Source: Coriobacteriales bacterium (lineage in GTDB: Bacteria; Actinomycetota; Coriobacteriia; Coriobacteriales; UBA8131). From it: a stretch of DNA of 32,076 bases. Shown piece after piece: positions 7,709 to 14,965 of the stretch. Position 1 is the first letter of the stretch, and each line of letters begins with the position of its first letter. The stretch covers positions 1 to 32,076 of the forward strand of contig JAISGO010000040.1 in assembly GCA_031263025.1 (NCBI GenBank). The letters are read 5' to 3'. The notes under the pieces are model-generated. The model was not told the origin of the DNA. It saw nothing but the letters and a program-made list of their open reading frames with translations, and did no database searches. The position numbers and the translations under genes were made by a program.

Positions 7709-8968
7709 TCAGGACGACGAAGCCGGTGCTACTTTGCGCTTGCGATAGAACTCGTCGCGTACGATTGGCTGTTCCGGCAGTAAGGATTCTAGGATGTTGC
7801 GCAGCGCTGCGACCGCTTCGGGCGCCTCGAACATGCGGTCATGCTTAAAAGATCGGCCGGGCTGCAGGATCCGGAAATCCAATAAGGTCTTGATGGCGTC
7901 ATTGACCGAGGAAAAGCTCTTCTGGGTTACCTGCATGGCCGAGCGCACGCTGATCACTGGCATCCCTGGCAAGGCCCAGAGCAGACGTTCAAGGGTCGAG
8001 TCGCGCCCGATCCGCCCGATCCGGTCACGCCAACTCTCTTCGAGCCCTTCGACTACGTCTATGCAGACCGCGACCACCTCGGCCGAGAGCATCGCGCAGG
8101 CCGCGCAGTAATCCACGAACTTGTCCTGTACCATGAAGAGACGCACGTTCTCGACGGTCACGCCCAGGTTGTAGGGCATCAGGGCGCGCACGTGTTCGCG
8201 CGTGTGCATGGCTGGCAGGAGTCCCAAGGGCAGAGCCACCGACTTGAGGGTCTCCCGGCGGAAGTAGATAGCATGGCTCATCAGCCGGTCGATCCGGTCC
8301 ATCTTGTTCTCGAAAGGTTTGATCGCCTCGAGCTGGAAATGGGAGAGGGCCGCCTGGGCGGTGGGGGTGAAAGTGTCCTTGCTCACGAAGTCGCAGTAAT
8401 CCCTGACCAGATGCAAGAGCTCGTCGGGGTGGGGTGGTTGGTAGATGTCTTCTGCGACGTTGTCGTCGGCGATGCTGAACTCATGGGTGCGGTAGGCGAG
8501 CTTCTCGGCCGGGTCGATACTGTCTGGCCCCACCAGGCAGAGCCGCCTGATGCGGAGCAGGAGCTCCGGCGTGATCACGCTCTTGCGGTCAAAGGTGCGC
8601 CCCATCCACTCAAAAGTACGCATATAGCGGTAGCTTTCGAGCACGGCCTGGGGGTCGGCGCAGCCGTCATTGGCCAAGGTCTCGCGAATCTGTTGGTTAG
8701 ACCATTCCATGATCGTACCGTGCAGGGAGACGATGTTCTCCAGGCGTAGCAAGCCGATCAGGTCAGGTTTGTCTCCGTCGACCCAGGACGAGGAGACGGT
8801 CTCGATGTGGGCCAGCATCTGGCTCAGACTAAAACGATAAGGGCTGTTTAGGATGGTGTGCTCGGCCCGGATCATCTCCCGTTCACACTCGTACAGCTCG
8901 GCTGCAGTGTCGTCGCGTAAGAGGAACCTGCTGGTCTCGATCGGTTGGGGTTGGTAGACTGCGCTCAT
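7709..8968 (-). CDS. Fic-fold protein with degenerate active site
   Basis: A 419-residue protein whose layout matches large Fic-domain proteins: an N-terminal helical region with LLRLENIVSLHG (around residues 73-84, the position of the inhibitory-helix region), a Fic core, and a C-terminal winged-helix-like segment (about 325-395). Fic enzymes usually AMPylate targets using HPFx(D/N)GNGR. Here the motif at 217-225 reads KPFENKMDR: the catalytic His is Lys and the anion-hole Gly-Asn-Gly is Lys-Met-Asp. Upstream, FQLEAI fits the helix that normally precedes the motif. AMP transfer is therefore unlikely; a binding or regulatory role, with the winged helix contacting DNA, is more plausible. The frame is intact over its whole length, so it is not simply a pseudogene. 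Confidence 0.72.
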   Translation of the reverse strand: MSAVYQPQPIETSRFLLRDDTAAELYECEREMIRAEHTILNSPYRFSLSQMLAHIETVSSSWVDGDKPDLIGLLRLENIVSLHGTIMEWSNQQIRETLANDGCADPQAVLESYRYMRTFEWMGRTFDRKSVITPELLLRIRRLCLVGPDSIDPAEKLAYRTHEFSIADDNVAEDIYQPPHPDELLHLVRDYCDFVSKDTFTPTAQAALSHFQLEAIKPFENKMDRIDRLMSHAIYFRRETLKSVALPLGLLPAMHTREHVRALMPYNLGVTVENVRLFMVQDKFVDYCAACAMLSAEVVAVCIDVVEGLEESWRDRIGRIGRDSTLERLLWALPGMPVISVRSAMQVTQKSFSSVNDAIKTLLDFRILQPGRSFKHDRMFEAPEAVAALRNILESLLPEQPIVRDEFYRKRKVAPASSS

Positions 8969-9082
8969 CGGTTGTCCTTATCCTGGGTAAGTGTCGCAGA
9001 AAGCTGTATATACGATATTGCGCGCAGCCTGCCGAAGCAGGAATGCGCGCAATCGCTTTCAAGATCGGGCTTTCGCTCGGTC

Positions 9083-9349
9083 TTAGGCACTAGGCGGTTT
9101 GGGCGCTCCTGGTGCCGCCGGAGCGCCGGGCGGTGACTGGGGTGCCCCGGGTTGGCGTGGTGCGAACCCGCCGCCGGAATGACCGGAGGCGCCGAAAGCG
9201 CCTGCCATCGCCTCACCGGCGTGGGGATTGACCGCGTCCTGGGGCAGCTCGGCTCCACATGCGCTGCAATGGGTCGACCCGACTGGGTTCGAGCTCGCGC
9301 ACTTCGGGCACTTGATGTCCGCCTGGACTTGTGCTGGTCTAAAACACAT
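9083..9349 (-). CDS. Small zinc-ribbon protein with Gly/Pro/Ala-rich tail
   Basis: An 88-residue protein with a zinc-ribbon: CPKC at residues 14-17 and CSAC at about 29-32, separated by SSNPVGSTH. The rest is a disordered Gly-, Pro- and Ala-rich tail. Such rubredoxin-like or zinc-ribbon modules mediate protein or nucleic-acid contacts, but no specific role can be assigned. The Shine-Dalgarno sequence AGAGGAGAG lies just before the ATG, which marks it as a real gene. It starts 12 nt after the VOC gene stop and is almost certainly co-transcribed with it from the promoter at 9890-9918. Confidence 0.72.
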   Translation of the reverse strand: MCFRPAQVQADIKCPKCASSNPVGSTHCSACGAELPQDAVNPHAGEAMAGAFGASGHSGGGFAPRQPGAPQSPPGAPAAPGAPKPPSA

Positions 9350-9361
9350 ACGCTCTCCTCT

Positions 9362-9823
9362 CTAGATTCCGCCGATGTTGTCTTGCATCAGTTCGAAACG
9401 CTCACCGGAGGGCCCGCGGAAGAAACCGACCTTCAAGGTCACTCCTTTGTCGTTGCAGGCGGCGTAGACGTCGGCGTTGGCGCCGAGCGGCTGGTCGAAC
9501 TCAAGGGCCGTGTCGAAGGGCTCGGTCTCCATCGCGATGCCGTGGGCCTTCAGGTCGGCCACGACCGCGTCCATGTCTTTGACTCTGAGCGCGATGTGGT
9601 TGCGGTCTTGATTGGCCGCTTCAGAGGACTTATAGCCTTCAAGGCCGAGCAGCTCGATTACGATGCCGCCGGGATGCTTGATCCAGGCCATCGCCAACGG
9701 GATACCCGCCTCGTCCGCGTTCGCACGGAAAAGTACATCGAAACCCAAAACCTCGGTATAGAACTTCACCGAAGCCTCAATGTCATCACAGTAGATGCCA
9801 TAATGTTGGGCACTAATGTCCAT
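9362..9823 (-). CDS. VOC-superfamily (glyoxalase/dioxygenase fold) protein
   Basis: A 153-residue protein with the paired beta-alpha-beta-beta-beta modules of the vicinal oxygen chelate fold. The first module begins HYGIYCDDIEASVKFYTEVLGF and the second includes NHIALRVKDMDAVVADLKAHG. Candidate metal ligands are the His near residue 7, Glu in IVIELLG, His in NHIAL and Glu in ERFELMQ near the end. Family members include glyoxalase I, methylmalonyl-CoA epimerase and ring-cleaving dioxygenases, so the substrate is open. The start is fixed by the Shine-Dalgarno GAAAGGAG; a longer frame exists upstream but runs through the promoter. It is divergent from the molybdoenzyme operon and shares an operator-like element with it. 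Confidence 0.82.
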   Translation of the reverse strand: MDISAQHYGIYCDDIEASVKFYTEVLGFDVLFRANADEAGIPLAMAWIKHPGGIVIELLGLEGYKSSEAANQDRNHIALRVKDMDAVVADLKAHGIAMETEPFDTALEFDQPLGANADVYAACNDKGVTLKVGFFRGPSGERFELMQDNIGGI

Positions 9824-9859
9824 ATGTACTCCTTTCTGTTTTCGGAAAACGGAAAGGAT

Positions 9860-9888
9860 GGGAACCACCCTTACTTGTGTGTGCACAC
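9860..9888. promoter_or_regulatory. Operator-like element, copy 1 (VOC side)
   Basis: GGGAACC (9860-9866), a 5-nt gap, then TACTTGTGTGT (9872-9882), which runs into the perfect palindrome GTGTGCACAC (9879-9888). It sits just downstream of the VOC promoter -10 box. The same two blocks, in the same orientation, recur at 10132-10156 ahead of the molybdoenzyme gene, which suggests one regulator for both transcription units. Confidence 0.5.
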
Positions 9889-9889
9889 T

Positions 9890-9918
9890 AATGTAACACG
9901 CTCCAGTCCTAAAGTCAA
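9890..9918 (-). promoter_or_regulatory. Promoter of the VOC/zinc-ribbon operon
   Basis: On the minus strand: -35 TTGACT (9918-9913), a 17-bp spacer, and -10 TACATT (9895-9890). The palindrome GTGTGCACAC follows within a few bases, over the expected start site, and the VOC ATG lies about 65 bp further on. Confidence 0.65.
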
Positions 9919-9955
9919 CGACGAAAGCTGAGTACAACCTTTTTAGCTATACAGA

Positions 9956-10018
9956 TTGCGGGATATGTAAAATTTCGCAACACAAATCGCGGATTGTAAG
10001 ACTTATAGAATCCCGCAA
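9956..10018. repeat. Inverted repeat in the divergent control region
   Basis: TTGCGGGAT (9956-9964) and ATCCCGCAA (10010-10018) form a perfect 9-bp inverted repeat 45 nt apart, with related half-sites (TTCGCAAC, ATCGCGGAT) between them. It lies in the 369-bp AT-rich gap between the VOC and molybdoenzyme genes and may be a regulator-binding cluster. Its arms are far enough apart that DNA looping or several dimers is more likely than one hairpin. Confidence 0.4.
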
Positions 10019-10090
10019 CGCCCTTTTGCAGCGTGCAATTATACACAACAATAAATAATAGAAAATCCGCCTAGAGCGGCAAAAACGAAC

Positions 10091-10119
10091 TATTCGCATG
10101 CTATAACCCTCCTTACAAT
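10091..10119 (+). promoter_or_regulatory. Candidate promoter of the molybdoenzyme operon
   Basis: A good -10 TACAAT (10114-10119) with a poor -35 (TATTCG, 10091-10096) at 17-bp spacing, followed by the operator-like element at 10132. A weak -35 fits a promoter that needs an activator. Confidence 0.4.
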
Positions 10120-10131
10120 TAGAAGAGAGGA

Positions 10132-10156
10132 GGGAACCTCACTTCTACTTGTGTGT
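10132..10156. promoter_or_regulatory. Operator-like element, copy 2 (molybdoenzyme side)
   Basis: GGGAACC (10132-10138), a 7-nt gap and TACTTGTGTGT (10146-10156), matching the element next to the VOC promoter. It lies in the presumed 5' leader, about 37 bp before the molybdoenzyme ATG. Confidence 0.5.
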
Positions 10157-10192
10157 ATTGTTGCAACCTAATCAACTTAGGAAAGGAGCGAC

Positions 10193-12679
10193 ATGTCTAG
10201 AGAAGAGATCGTAAAAGATCTATCCGACCGCCACGAGGGCGTGCACTACTGCTACACCACCTGCGTCAATAACGGGTGTTGGGACGCTAGCTGCATCCTT
10301 AAATGTGGGATCAAGGACGACAAGGTCGTCACGATTGAGGCCGATGACTCGGTCAACGCCAATGACGCCCGTGAGGACATCGGCGACGACGCTATTAAAA
10401 AGGGTATGATCCAGCTGCGCGCCTGCCCGATGGGCCATGCTTGGCGCCAGGAGCTCTACGCCGAGGATCGCGTGCTCTACCCGATGAAGCGGGTCGGCGC
10501 CAAGGGTGCCGGCAACGGCCACTTCGAGCGGATCAGCTGGGACGAGGCCATCTCGACCATCATCTCAAAGATGAAGGGCATCCAGGACAAATACGGCCAG
10601 GCCTCCATCTTCTACTGCCAGTATGGCGCTTTCGAGCGCTCTGACTTCCCCCTGGCCCCCTGGATGGACACCGGTGTGGCCTGCTGGGGCGACCATTCGA
10701 CCTCTGGCTCCGCGCCGGGCGAGAAGTTCCACCTCGGCGTCGACCTGGTCGATGTCATGTTCAAGGGCACCAGCCAGTCTTTCCCTGGCTTTGAGGCCCC
10801 CGACCTGCTCAACTCCGACCTGATCATCTTATGGGGTCTGGATATGCTGGTCGGTTGGTTTGGCACCGTGCCTTATTATTGCAAGCTCGCCCAGGAGAAG
10901 GGCGCTAAGGTGATCGTGGTCGATCCGCGCTACACCGTGTCAGCCGAGGTCCTGGCCGACCAGTGGATCCCGATCCGCCCCGGCACCGATGTGGCGGCCG
11001 AGCTGGCCATCGCCTATGTCCTCTATACCGAGGACCTCTATGACCACGACTTCGTCAACACCTACGTCGAGCCCGAGGGCTTCGAGAAGTGGCGCAAGTA
11101 CGTAGTCGGCGAGGAGGACGGCGAAGCCAAGACCCCCGAGTGGGCCGAGCCGCTTTGCGGCATCCCCGCTGATACTCTGCGTGAGCTGGCCCGCCTTTAC
11201 GGCAATGCCAAGGCCGTCCACCTGCAGTGCCACTATTCCGTCGGCAAGCGCAACCGCGGCGAGTACGGCACCACCGCCGCCATGCTGCTGCAGGCCATGA
11301 CCGGCAACATCGCCCGTCCCGGTGGCTGCGAGTCCGGCTGCTCTTTGACCACCGTCCCGCATCTGACTACCCCGATGCTGGACTGGGGCCGTGCTGCGGC
11401 CGACTTCGCCACTCCGGTCGTGATGAACAACAACAAACTGACCGAGACCCTGTACTGCCGCCAGAAGTTCGACAAAGGGGAGATGAGCGAGGACGAGTTC
11501 CGTCATCGTATCGGCAATCCTCCAGGATCGATCCTGCCCAACATCCGTATGATGATCATGGACAACAACTACGTCAACAACCAACATGACGTCAACAAGC
11601 GTATGGAAGGCTTCGCCTCTACCGACTTCAACTGGGGTTGGCAATGGCATATGGGCCAACCCTCGAGCGAGTTCCTCGACATCATGCTGCCGGCCCCGAT
11701 CCATCAGTTCGAGACCTTGGACACCTACTTCTTCGGCCAGGAGCGCTACTTCCTCGGCCCCTCCGGTATGCGCAACTACTTCGTCTTCTGCAACAAGGGC
11801 GTCAACCCTCCAGGAGAAGTCCGCGCTAAGGAATGGGTCTGGACCCAGATCGCCAAGGGCCTTGGCATCGGTGAGAAGTACAACCCCAAATTGATCGACG
11901 TCGATGACTACAAGGATTGGGATCAGGCGGTGCTTGACCGCATTTATAAGCCGGCCTACGAGGAGTGGGCCAAGGACTCCGACGGCTATCTTGCCTCCAT
12001 CGGTATCAAGCCGCGTCCCTGGGACGAGTTCCTTAAGTGCCCGGTCGAGCGTGTCCCCATCGACGAGCCTTTCTATCCTTTCAAGAACCTGATCGAGCTG
12101 GGCTACAGCCCCTTCATGACGCCTTCCAACAAGGTCGAGTTCTCCAGCTCCTTCTTGGAGAACATGGATCTGACCGAGACCCGTTGGCGCGGCCACATGG
12201 ACAGCTATCCCAAGTGGAATGTCTCCTACGATGACAATCCGGTCTATGATGGCTATTACCATCCGGACACCAAGGAGTACCCGCTGTCCCTGGTCACCCC
12301 GGTGACCCCTTACCGCCAGCACTCTGCCAACGACCAGAACTACTGGCTGCGCGGCGACTGCTATCGCCATGCGGTCTGGATCTCCCCGGCCGATGCCCAG
12401 GCCCGTGGCATCGTCGACGGTGACCAGTGCCTGATCGAGTCCAAGACCGGCGTGGTCAAGGCCCCGGCCTACGTCACTGAGAAGATCATTCCCGGCACGG
12501 CGGCTATTCACCACGGTACTTGGTTTAAGCCCGGCAAGGACTCCGATCCGCGCGACCCCTATGGCGTAGATGAGAACGGCAACTGCAACATGCTCTTGGA
12601 CGACATCCACCTGCCCCACGCGGTCGGCGCCCTGCTCACCGCAGGTCTGGTCCAAGTCTCGAAGATAGAAGGGAGATAA
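10193..12679 (+). CDS. Cytoplasmic molybdopterin oxidoreductase (DMSO reductase family), catalytic subunit
   Basis: An 828-residue bis-MGD enzyme. The N-terminus carries a Cys-rich Fe-S region (C20, C24, C29, C34, C38 and C78 in LRACPMG), followed by the DMSO-reductase-type segment RVLYPMKRVG...RISWDEAI. ACWGDHSTSG (around 160-169) aligns with the Mo-ligand loop of DmsA, suggesting a Ser ligand. The C-terminal MGD-binding domain includes the HSANDQNYW and SPADAQARGIVDGD regions. There is no twin-arginine signal, so it acts in the cytoplasm. The Shine-Dalgarno GAAAGGAG is ideal. It is co-transcribed with a four-cluster ferredoxin and an MFS porter, without a DmsC-type anchor; this recalls pyrogallol transhydroxylase and soluble catechol dehydroxylases. 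The substrate is unknown. Confidence 0.85.
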   Translation: MSREEIVKDLSDRHEGVHYCYTTCVNNGCWDASCILKCGIKDDKVVTIEADDSVNANDAREDIGDDAIKKGMIQLRACPMGHAWRQELYAEDRVLYPMKRVGAKGAGNGHFERISWDEAISTIISKMKGIQDKYGQASIFYCQYGAFERSDFPLAPWMDTGVACWGDHSTSGSAPGEKFHLGVDLVDVMFKGTSQSFPGFEAPDLLNSDLIILWGLDMLVGWFGTVPYYCKLAQEKGAKVIVVDPRYTVSAEVLADQWIPIRPGTDVAAELAIAYVLYTEDLYDHDFVNTYVEPEGFEKWRKYVVGEEDGEAKTPEWAEPLCGIPADTLRELARLYGNAKAVHLQCHYSVGKRNRGEYGTTAAMLLQAMTGNIARPGGCESGCSLTTVPHLTTPMLDWGRAAADFATPVVMNNNKLTETLYCRQKFDKGEMSEDEFRHRIGNPPGSILPNIRMMIMDNNYVNNQHDVNKRMEGFASTDFNWGWQWHMGQPSSEFLDIMLPAPIHQFETLDTYFFGQERYFLGPSGMRNYFVFCNKGVNPPGEVRAKEWVWTQIAKGLGIGEKYNPKLIDVDDYKDWDQAVLDRIYKPAYEEWAKDSDGYLASIGIKPRPWDEFLKCPVERVPIDEPFYPFKNLIELGYSPFMTPSNKVEFSSSFLENMDLTETRWRGHMDSYPKWNVSYDDNPVYDGYYHPDTKEYPLSLVTPVTPYRQHSANDQNYWLRGDCYRHAVWISPADAQARGIVDGDQCLIESKTGVVKAPAYVTEKIIPGTAAIHHGTWFKPGKDSDPRDPYGVDENGNCNMLLDDIHLPHAVGALLTAGLVQVSKIEGR

Positions 12680-12682
12680 CTC

Positions 12683-13447
12683 ATGGCTCAATACGGATTC
12701 TTTTTCGATCAAAGCCGTTGCTATGGTTGCCAGGCCTGCTCAGTCGCCTGTAAGGACTGGAACGACCTCGAGCCCGGCCCCAAGAAATGGATGAGTGTCT
12801 ATGATTGGGAGACCGGCACCCTACCGGACGTCCGGATCAACATCCTGGCCTTCAACTGCGGCCATTGCGACGACCCGGCCTGCGCTAAAGCCTGTCCCTC
12901 GGGAGCGATCTTCAAAGAGGACAAGTACGGTGCGGTCTTGGTCGACGAGGACAAGTGCACCGGCGCTCGCAAGTGCCTGGACGCCTGCCCCTATGGCTCG
13001 CCCAAGTTCGCCAACGACAACCCCTCCGCCAAGATGTCCAAGTGCACCATGTGCATCGACCGTCTGGAGAAGGGCGAGAAGCCGGTCTGCGTGCTCTCCT
13101 GCCCGATGCGTGCCTTTGACTTCGGGCCCATCGACGAGCTGCGCCAGAAGTACGGTGACTGCGCCCAGTTGGCCGAGATGCCTGATCCCAAGCTGACCCA
13201 CCCCAACGTGGTCTACAAAGCGCATCGCGACCGTCAGCAGTTCGTGCCCCTGGACGGCAAGAAGGTCTTGGAGTTGCAGAAAGACCGTAACGTCGGCCAG
13301 TACAAGGACGCCGGCCTCGACCCCGTCTACACCGACCTCAAGGCTGAGACCGATCCGCCGGCTGGCGAGATCAAGCGTAACAAGCTCGTGATGGTCAACA
13401 AGACGGCCGAAGCCGTAATGGCCGCCACCAGTAACGATTTGGGCTAA
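12683..13447 (+). CDS. DmsB-like four-cluster ferredoxin subunit
   Basis: A 254-residue electron-transfer subunit that starts 3 nt after the molybdoenzyme stop (Shine-Dalgarno AAGGGAG). Four Cys groups are arranged as in DmsB/NrfC: C13-C16-C19-C23; C59-C62-C67-C71; C92-(A95)-C98-C102; and C121-C124-C136-C140. The third group reads CTGARKCLDACPYG, with Ala where the second Cys normally is, so that cluster may be [3Fe-4S] or ligated differently. A C-terminal extension of about 100 residues has no cysteine cluster. There is no signal peptide or membrane segment. It should carry electrons to or from the molybdoenzyme in the cytoplasm; the donor is not encoded in this operon. Confidence 0.88.
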   Translation: MAQYGFFFDQSRCYGCQACSVACKDWNDLEPGPKKWMSVYDWETGTLPDVRINILAFNCGHCDDPACAKACPSGAIFKEDKYGAVLVDEDKCTGARKCLDACPYGSPKFANDNPSAKMSKCTMCIDRLEKGEKPVCVLSCPMRAFDFGPIDELRQKYGDCAQLAEMPDPKLTHPNVVYKAHRDRQQFVPLDGKKVLELQKDRNVGQYKDAGLDPVYTDLKAETDPPAGEIKRNKLVMVNKTAEAVMAATSNDLG

Positions 13448-13461
13448 GGCCTGGATTACTC

Positions 13462-13501
13462 GGATACCGGCCGTGATTTGCTCAAGTCATGGCCGGTATC
13501 C
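13462..13501 (+). terminator. Perfect 11-bp hairpin between ferredoxin and MFS genes
   Basis: GGATACCGGCC (13462-13472) and GGCCGGTATCC (13491-13501) are perfect complements with an 18-nt loop, followed by TTCTT. With the short T run it may be a partial terminator that lowers expression of the downstream transporter, or an mRNA-stabilising structure. Confidence 0.6.
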
Positions 13502-13524
13502 TTCTTACATGATAGGAGGTTATT

Positions 13525-14778
13525 TTGCAGAAATATAAGAATCATGTCCTGATCGCCATTGTGATGCTGCTCTTCGGTACGCTGGTCGCGACCGCGCAGT
13601 ACAAGGTGACGCCTTTCATGAACAACTTCGCCGGGGATCCTTTCAATCTCGGCGGCAATGTCTCTTGGGTGATGTCGATCTTTACCTTCGTCGGCATCAT
13701 CTTGGCGATCCCGACCGGCAACCTGGCAAAGCGTTTCGGGCCCAAGAACATCCTGATCGCGGCCCTTGGCTTCGTGCTGGTCGGCACCATCATCGGCCTG
13801 GTCGCTTTGGCCATGGGCAACGGGGCGATCCTAATCGTCTCCCGCGCGGTCGAGGGTGTGGCAGTTATCTTTACCACCATTTGCGGCCCCTTGGCGGTGC
13901 AGAAGTACGTGGCGCCGGACAAGGTCGGCTCGGCCACCGGTATCTGGGCGCTTTGGGTCTGCCTTGGCTCCGTGGTCGGCGGTACCCTGACCCCGATTAT
14001 TTGGTCGGCTTTCGGCGGCATCGAGGCTGGCTATTCGGCGATCTGGTATATCGCCCCCTGGATCATCTATGCTGTGATCACCATCATCTTCGCTTTGCTG
14101 GTAATGGTGATCGTGAAGATCCCGGGCGAGGTGAAGAAGAAGGCCGCCGACACGGCGGCAGAGGCCGCTGCTGGCCCCCAGGGCCACTACAAGGACCTCT
14201 TCAACGGCAATGCCATCATCTTCTTGATCGGCTGGACCCTCTTCAACCTGTCGATGCTGGCCATGCTCAACTACACCCCGACTTTCCTGCAGGACGCCGG
14301 CTGGGACAAGACCGTCGCCGGTTTCGTCTCCACCCTGCCGATGCTTCTGGCGATCATCTCCTCGCCGCTCTTCGGTTGGCTGACTGATAAGACGGGCAAG
14401 TACAAGGTCTTGGTCTTCATCGCCTTTATCGTGATCGGCCCCTGCACCTGGGTGATGCTCACCCAGTCTGGCCCCATCATCTGGGTCGCGGCCGTGATCT
14501 ACGGCGTGGTCGGGATGGGCGCTCCGGTTATGTTCATCAACTGCTGGAACTTCGTGGTAGGTAAGCCTGAGCTGATGGCCATCGGCATGGGCGTCTTGAT
14601 GTTGGTGCAGAGCCTGGGGCAGTTCCTCGGCACTTTCGTCTCTCCATTCTTCCTGGGGCCGAACATGAAGGATCCGGGCAACTTCGGCGTCCTCGCCATC
14701 GCCATGTTGATTCTCGCTGTGATCGGGTCCATCTGCGTCTTGATCACCAGCTACAAGTCTGGCAAGGAGAACGCCTAG
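13525..14778 (+). CDS. MFS transporter
   Basis: A 417-residue major facilitator with about 12 hydrophobic segments in two halves and a central cytoplasmic loop rich in Lys, Glu and Ala (about residues 205-230). The first-half loop GNLAKRFGPKNILIA and the second-half loop GWLTDKTGKYKVL are the family's conserved inter-helix 2-3 motifs. The start is TTG, chosen because AGGAGG lies 5 nt upstream and the first helix follows at once. Its place behind the molybdoenzyme and ferredoxin suggests uptake of that enzyme's substrate or export of its product, as with the MFS genes next to catechol dehydroxylases. The substrate cannot be read from sequence. Confidence 0.85.
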   Translation: MQKYKNHVLIAIVMLLFGTLVATAQYKVTPFMNNFAGDPFNLGGNVSWVMSIFTFVGIILAIPTGNLAKRFGPKNILIAALGFVLVGTIIGLVALAMGNGAILIVSRAVEGVAVIFTTICGPLAVQKYVAPDKVGSATGIWALWVCLGSVVGGTLTPIIWSAFGGIEAGYSAIWYIAPWIIYAVITIIFALLVMVIVKIPGEVKKKAADTAAEAAAGPQGHYKDLFNGNAIIFLIGWTLFNLSMLAMLNYTPTFLQDAGWDKTVAGFVSTLPMLLAIISSPLFGWLTDKTGKYKVLVFIAFIVIGPCTWVMLTQSGPIIWVAAVIYGVVGMGAPVMFINCWNFVVGKPELMAIGMGVLMLVQSLGQFLGTFVSPFFLGPNMKDPGNFGVLAIAMLILAVIGSICVLITSYKSGKENA

Positions 14779-14838
14779 ACAGCTATCTTTCACACTCTTT
14801 ACTTGTAGCCCAACTCAGCAGAGCTACAGGGTGCAGTG

Positions 14839-14874
14839 AAGGGGAAAGGCGGACTTGCGTCCGCCTTTCCCCTT
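14839..14874. terminator. Strong bidirectional terminator hairpin
   Basis: AAGGGGAAAGGCGGAC (14839-14854), loop TTGC, then the perfect complement ending in CCCCTT (14859-14874): a 16-bp stem with A and T ends on both sides. It lies between the MFS gene and the convergent redox operon and probably terminates the MFS transcript. Confidence 0.85.
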
Positions 14875-14889
14875 GTGACGAGCATTCCC

Positions 14890-14965
14890 CCGGGGACATT
14901 TTAAATAGTCTAGTTTCGACTCACAAGTCCGTGACCCTATCCGAGGCTATTTAGAGTGTCCCCGG
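14890..14965. repeat. 76-bp palindromic element with CCGGGGACA ends
   Basis: The ends CCGGGGACA (14890-14898) and TGTCCCCGG (14957-14965) are perfect inverted repeats; inside them AAATAG and CTATTT (near 14903 and 14948) form a second stem. It is a small MITE- or REP-like element. Its right side overlaps the 3' end of the NuoG-like gene and supplies that gene's stop codon. Confidence 0.7.

Noticed and set aside
10940-12712. 590-codon minus-strand open frame opposite the molybdoenzyme
   Set aside because: It is a shadow of a GC-rich plus-strand gene with clear domains; the product is low-complexity (Val, Asp, Gly, His) and has no recognisable motifs.
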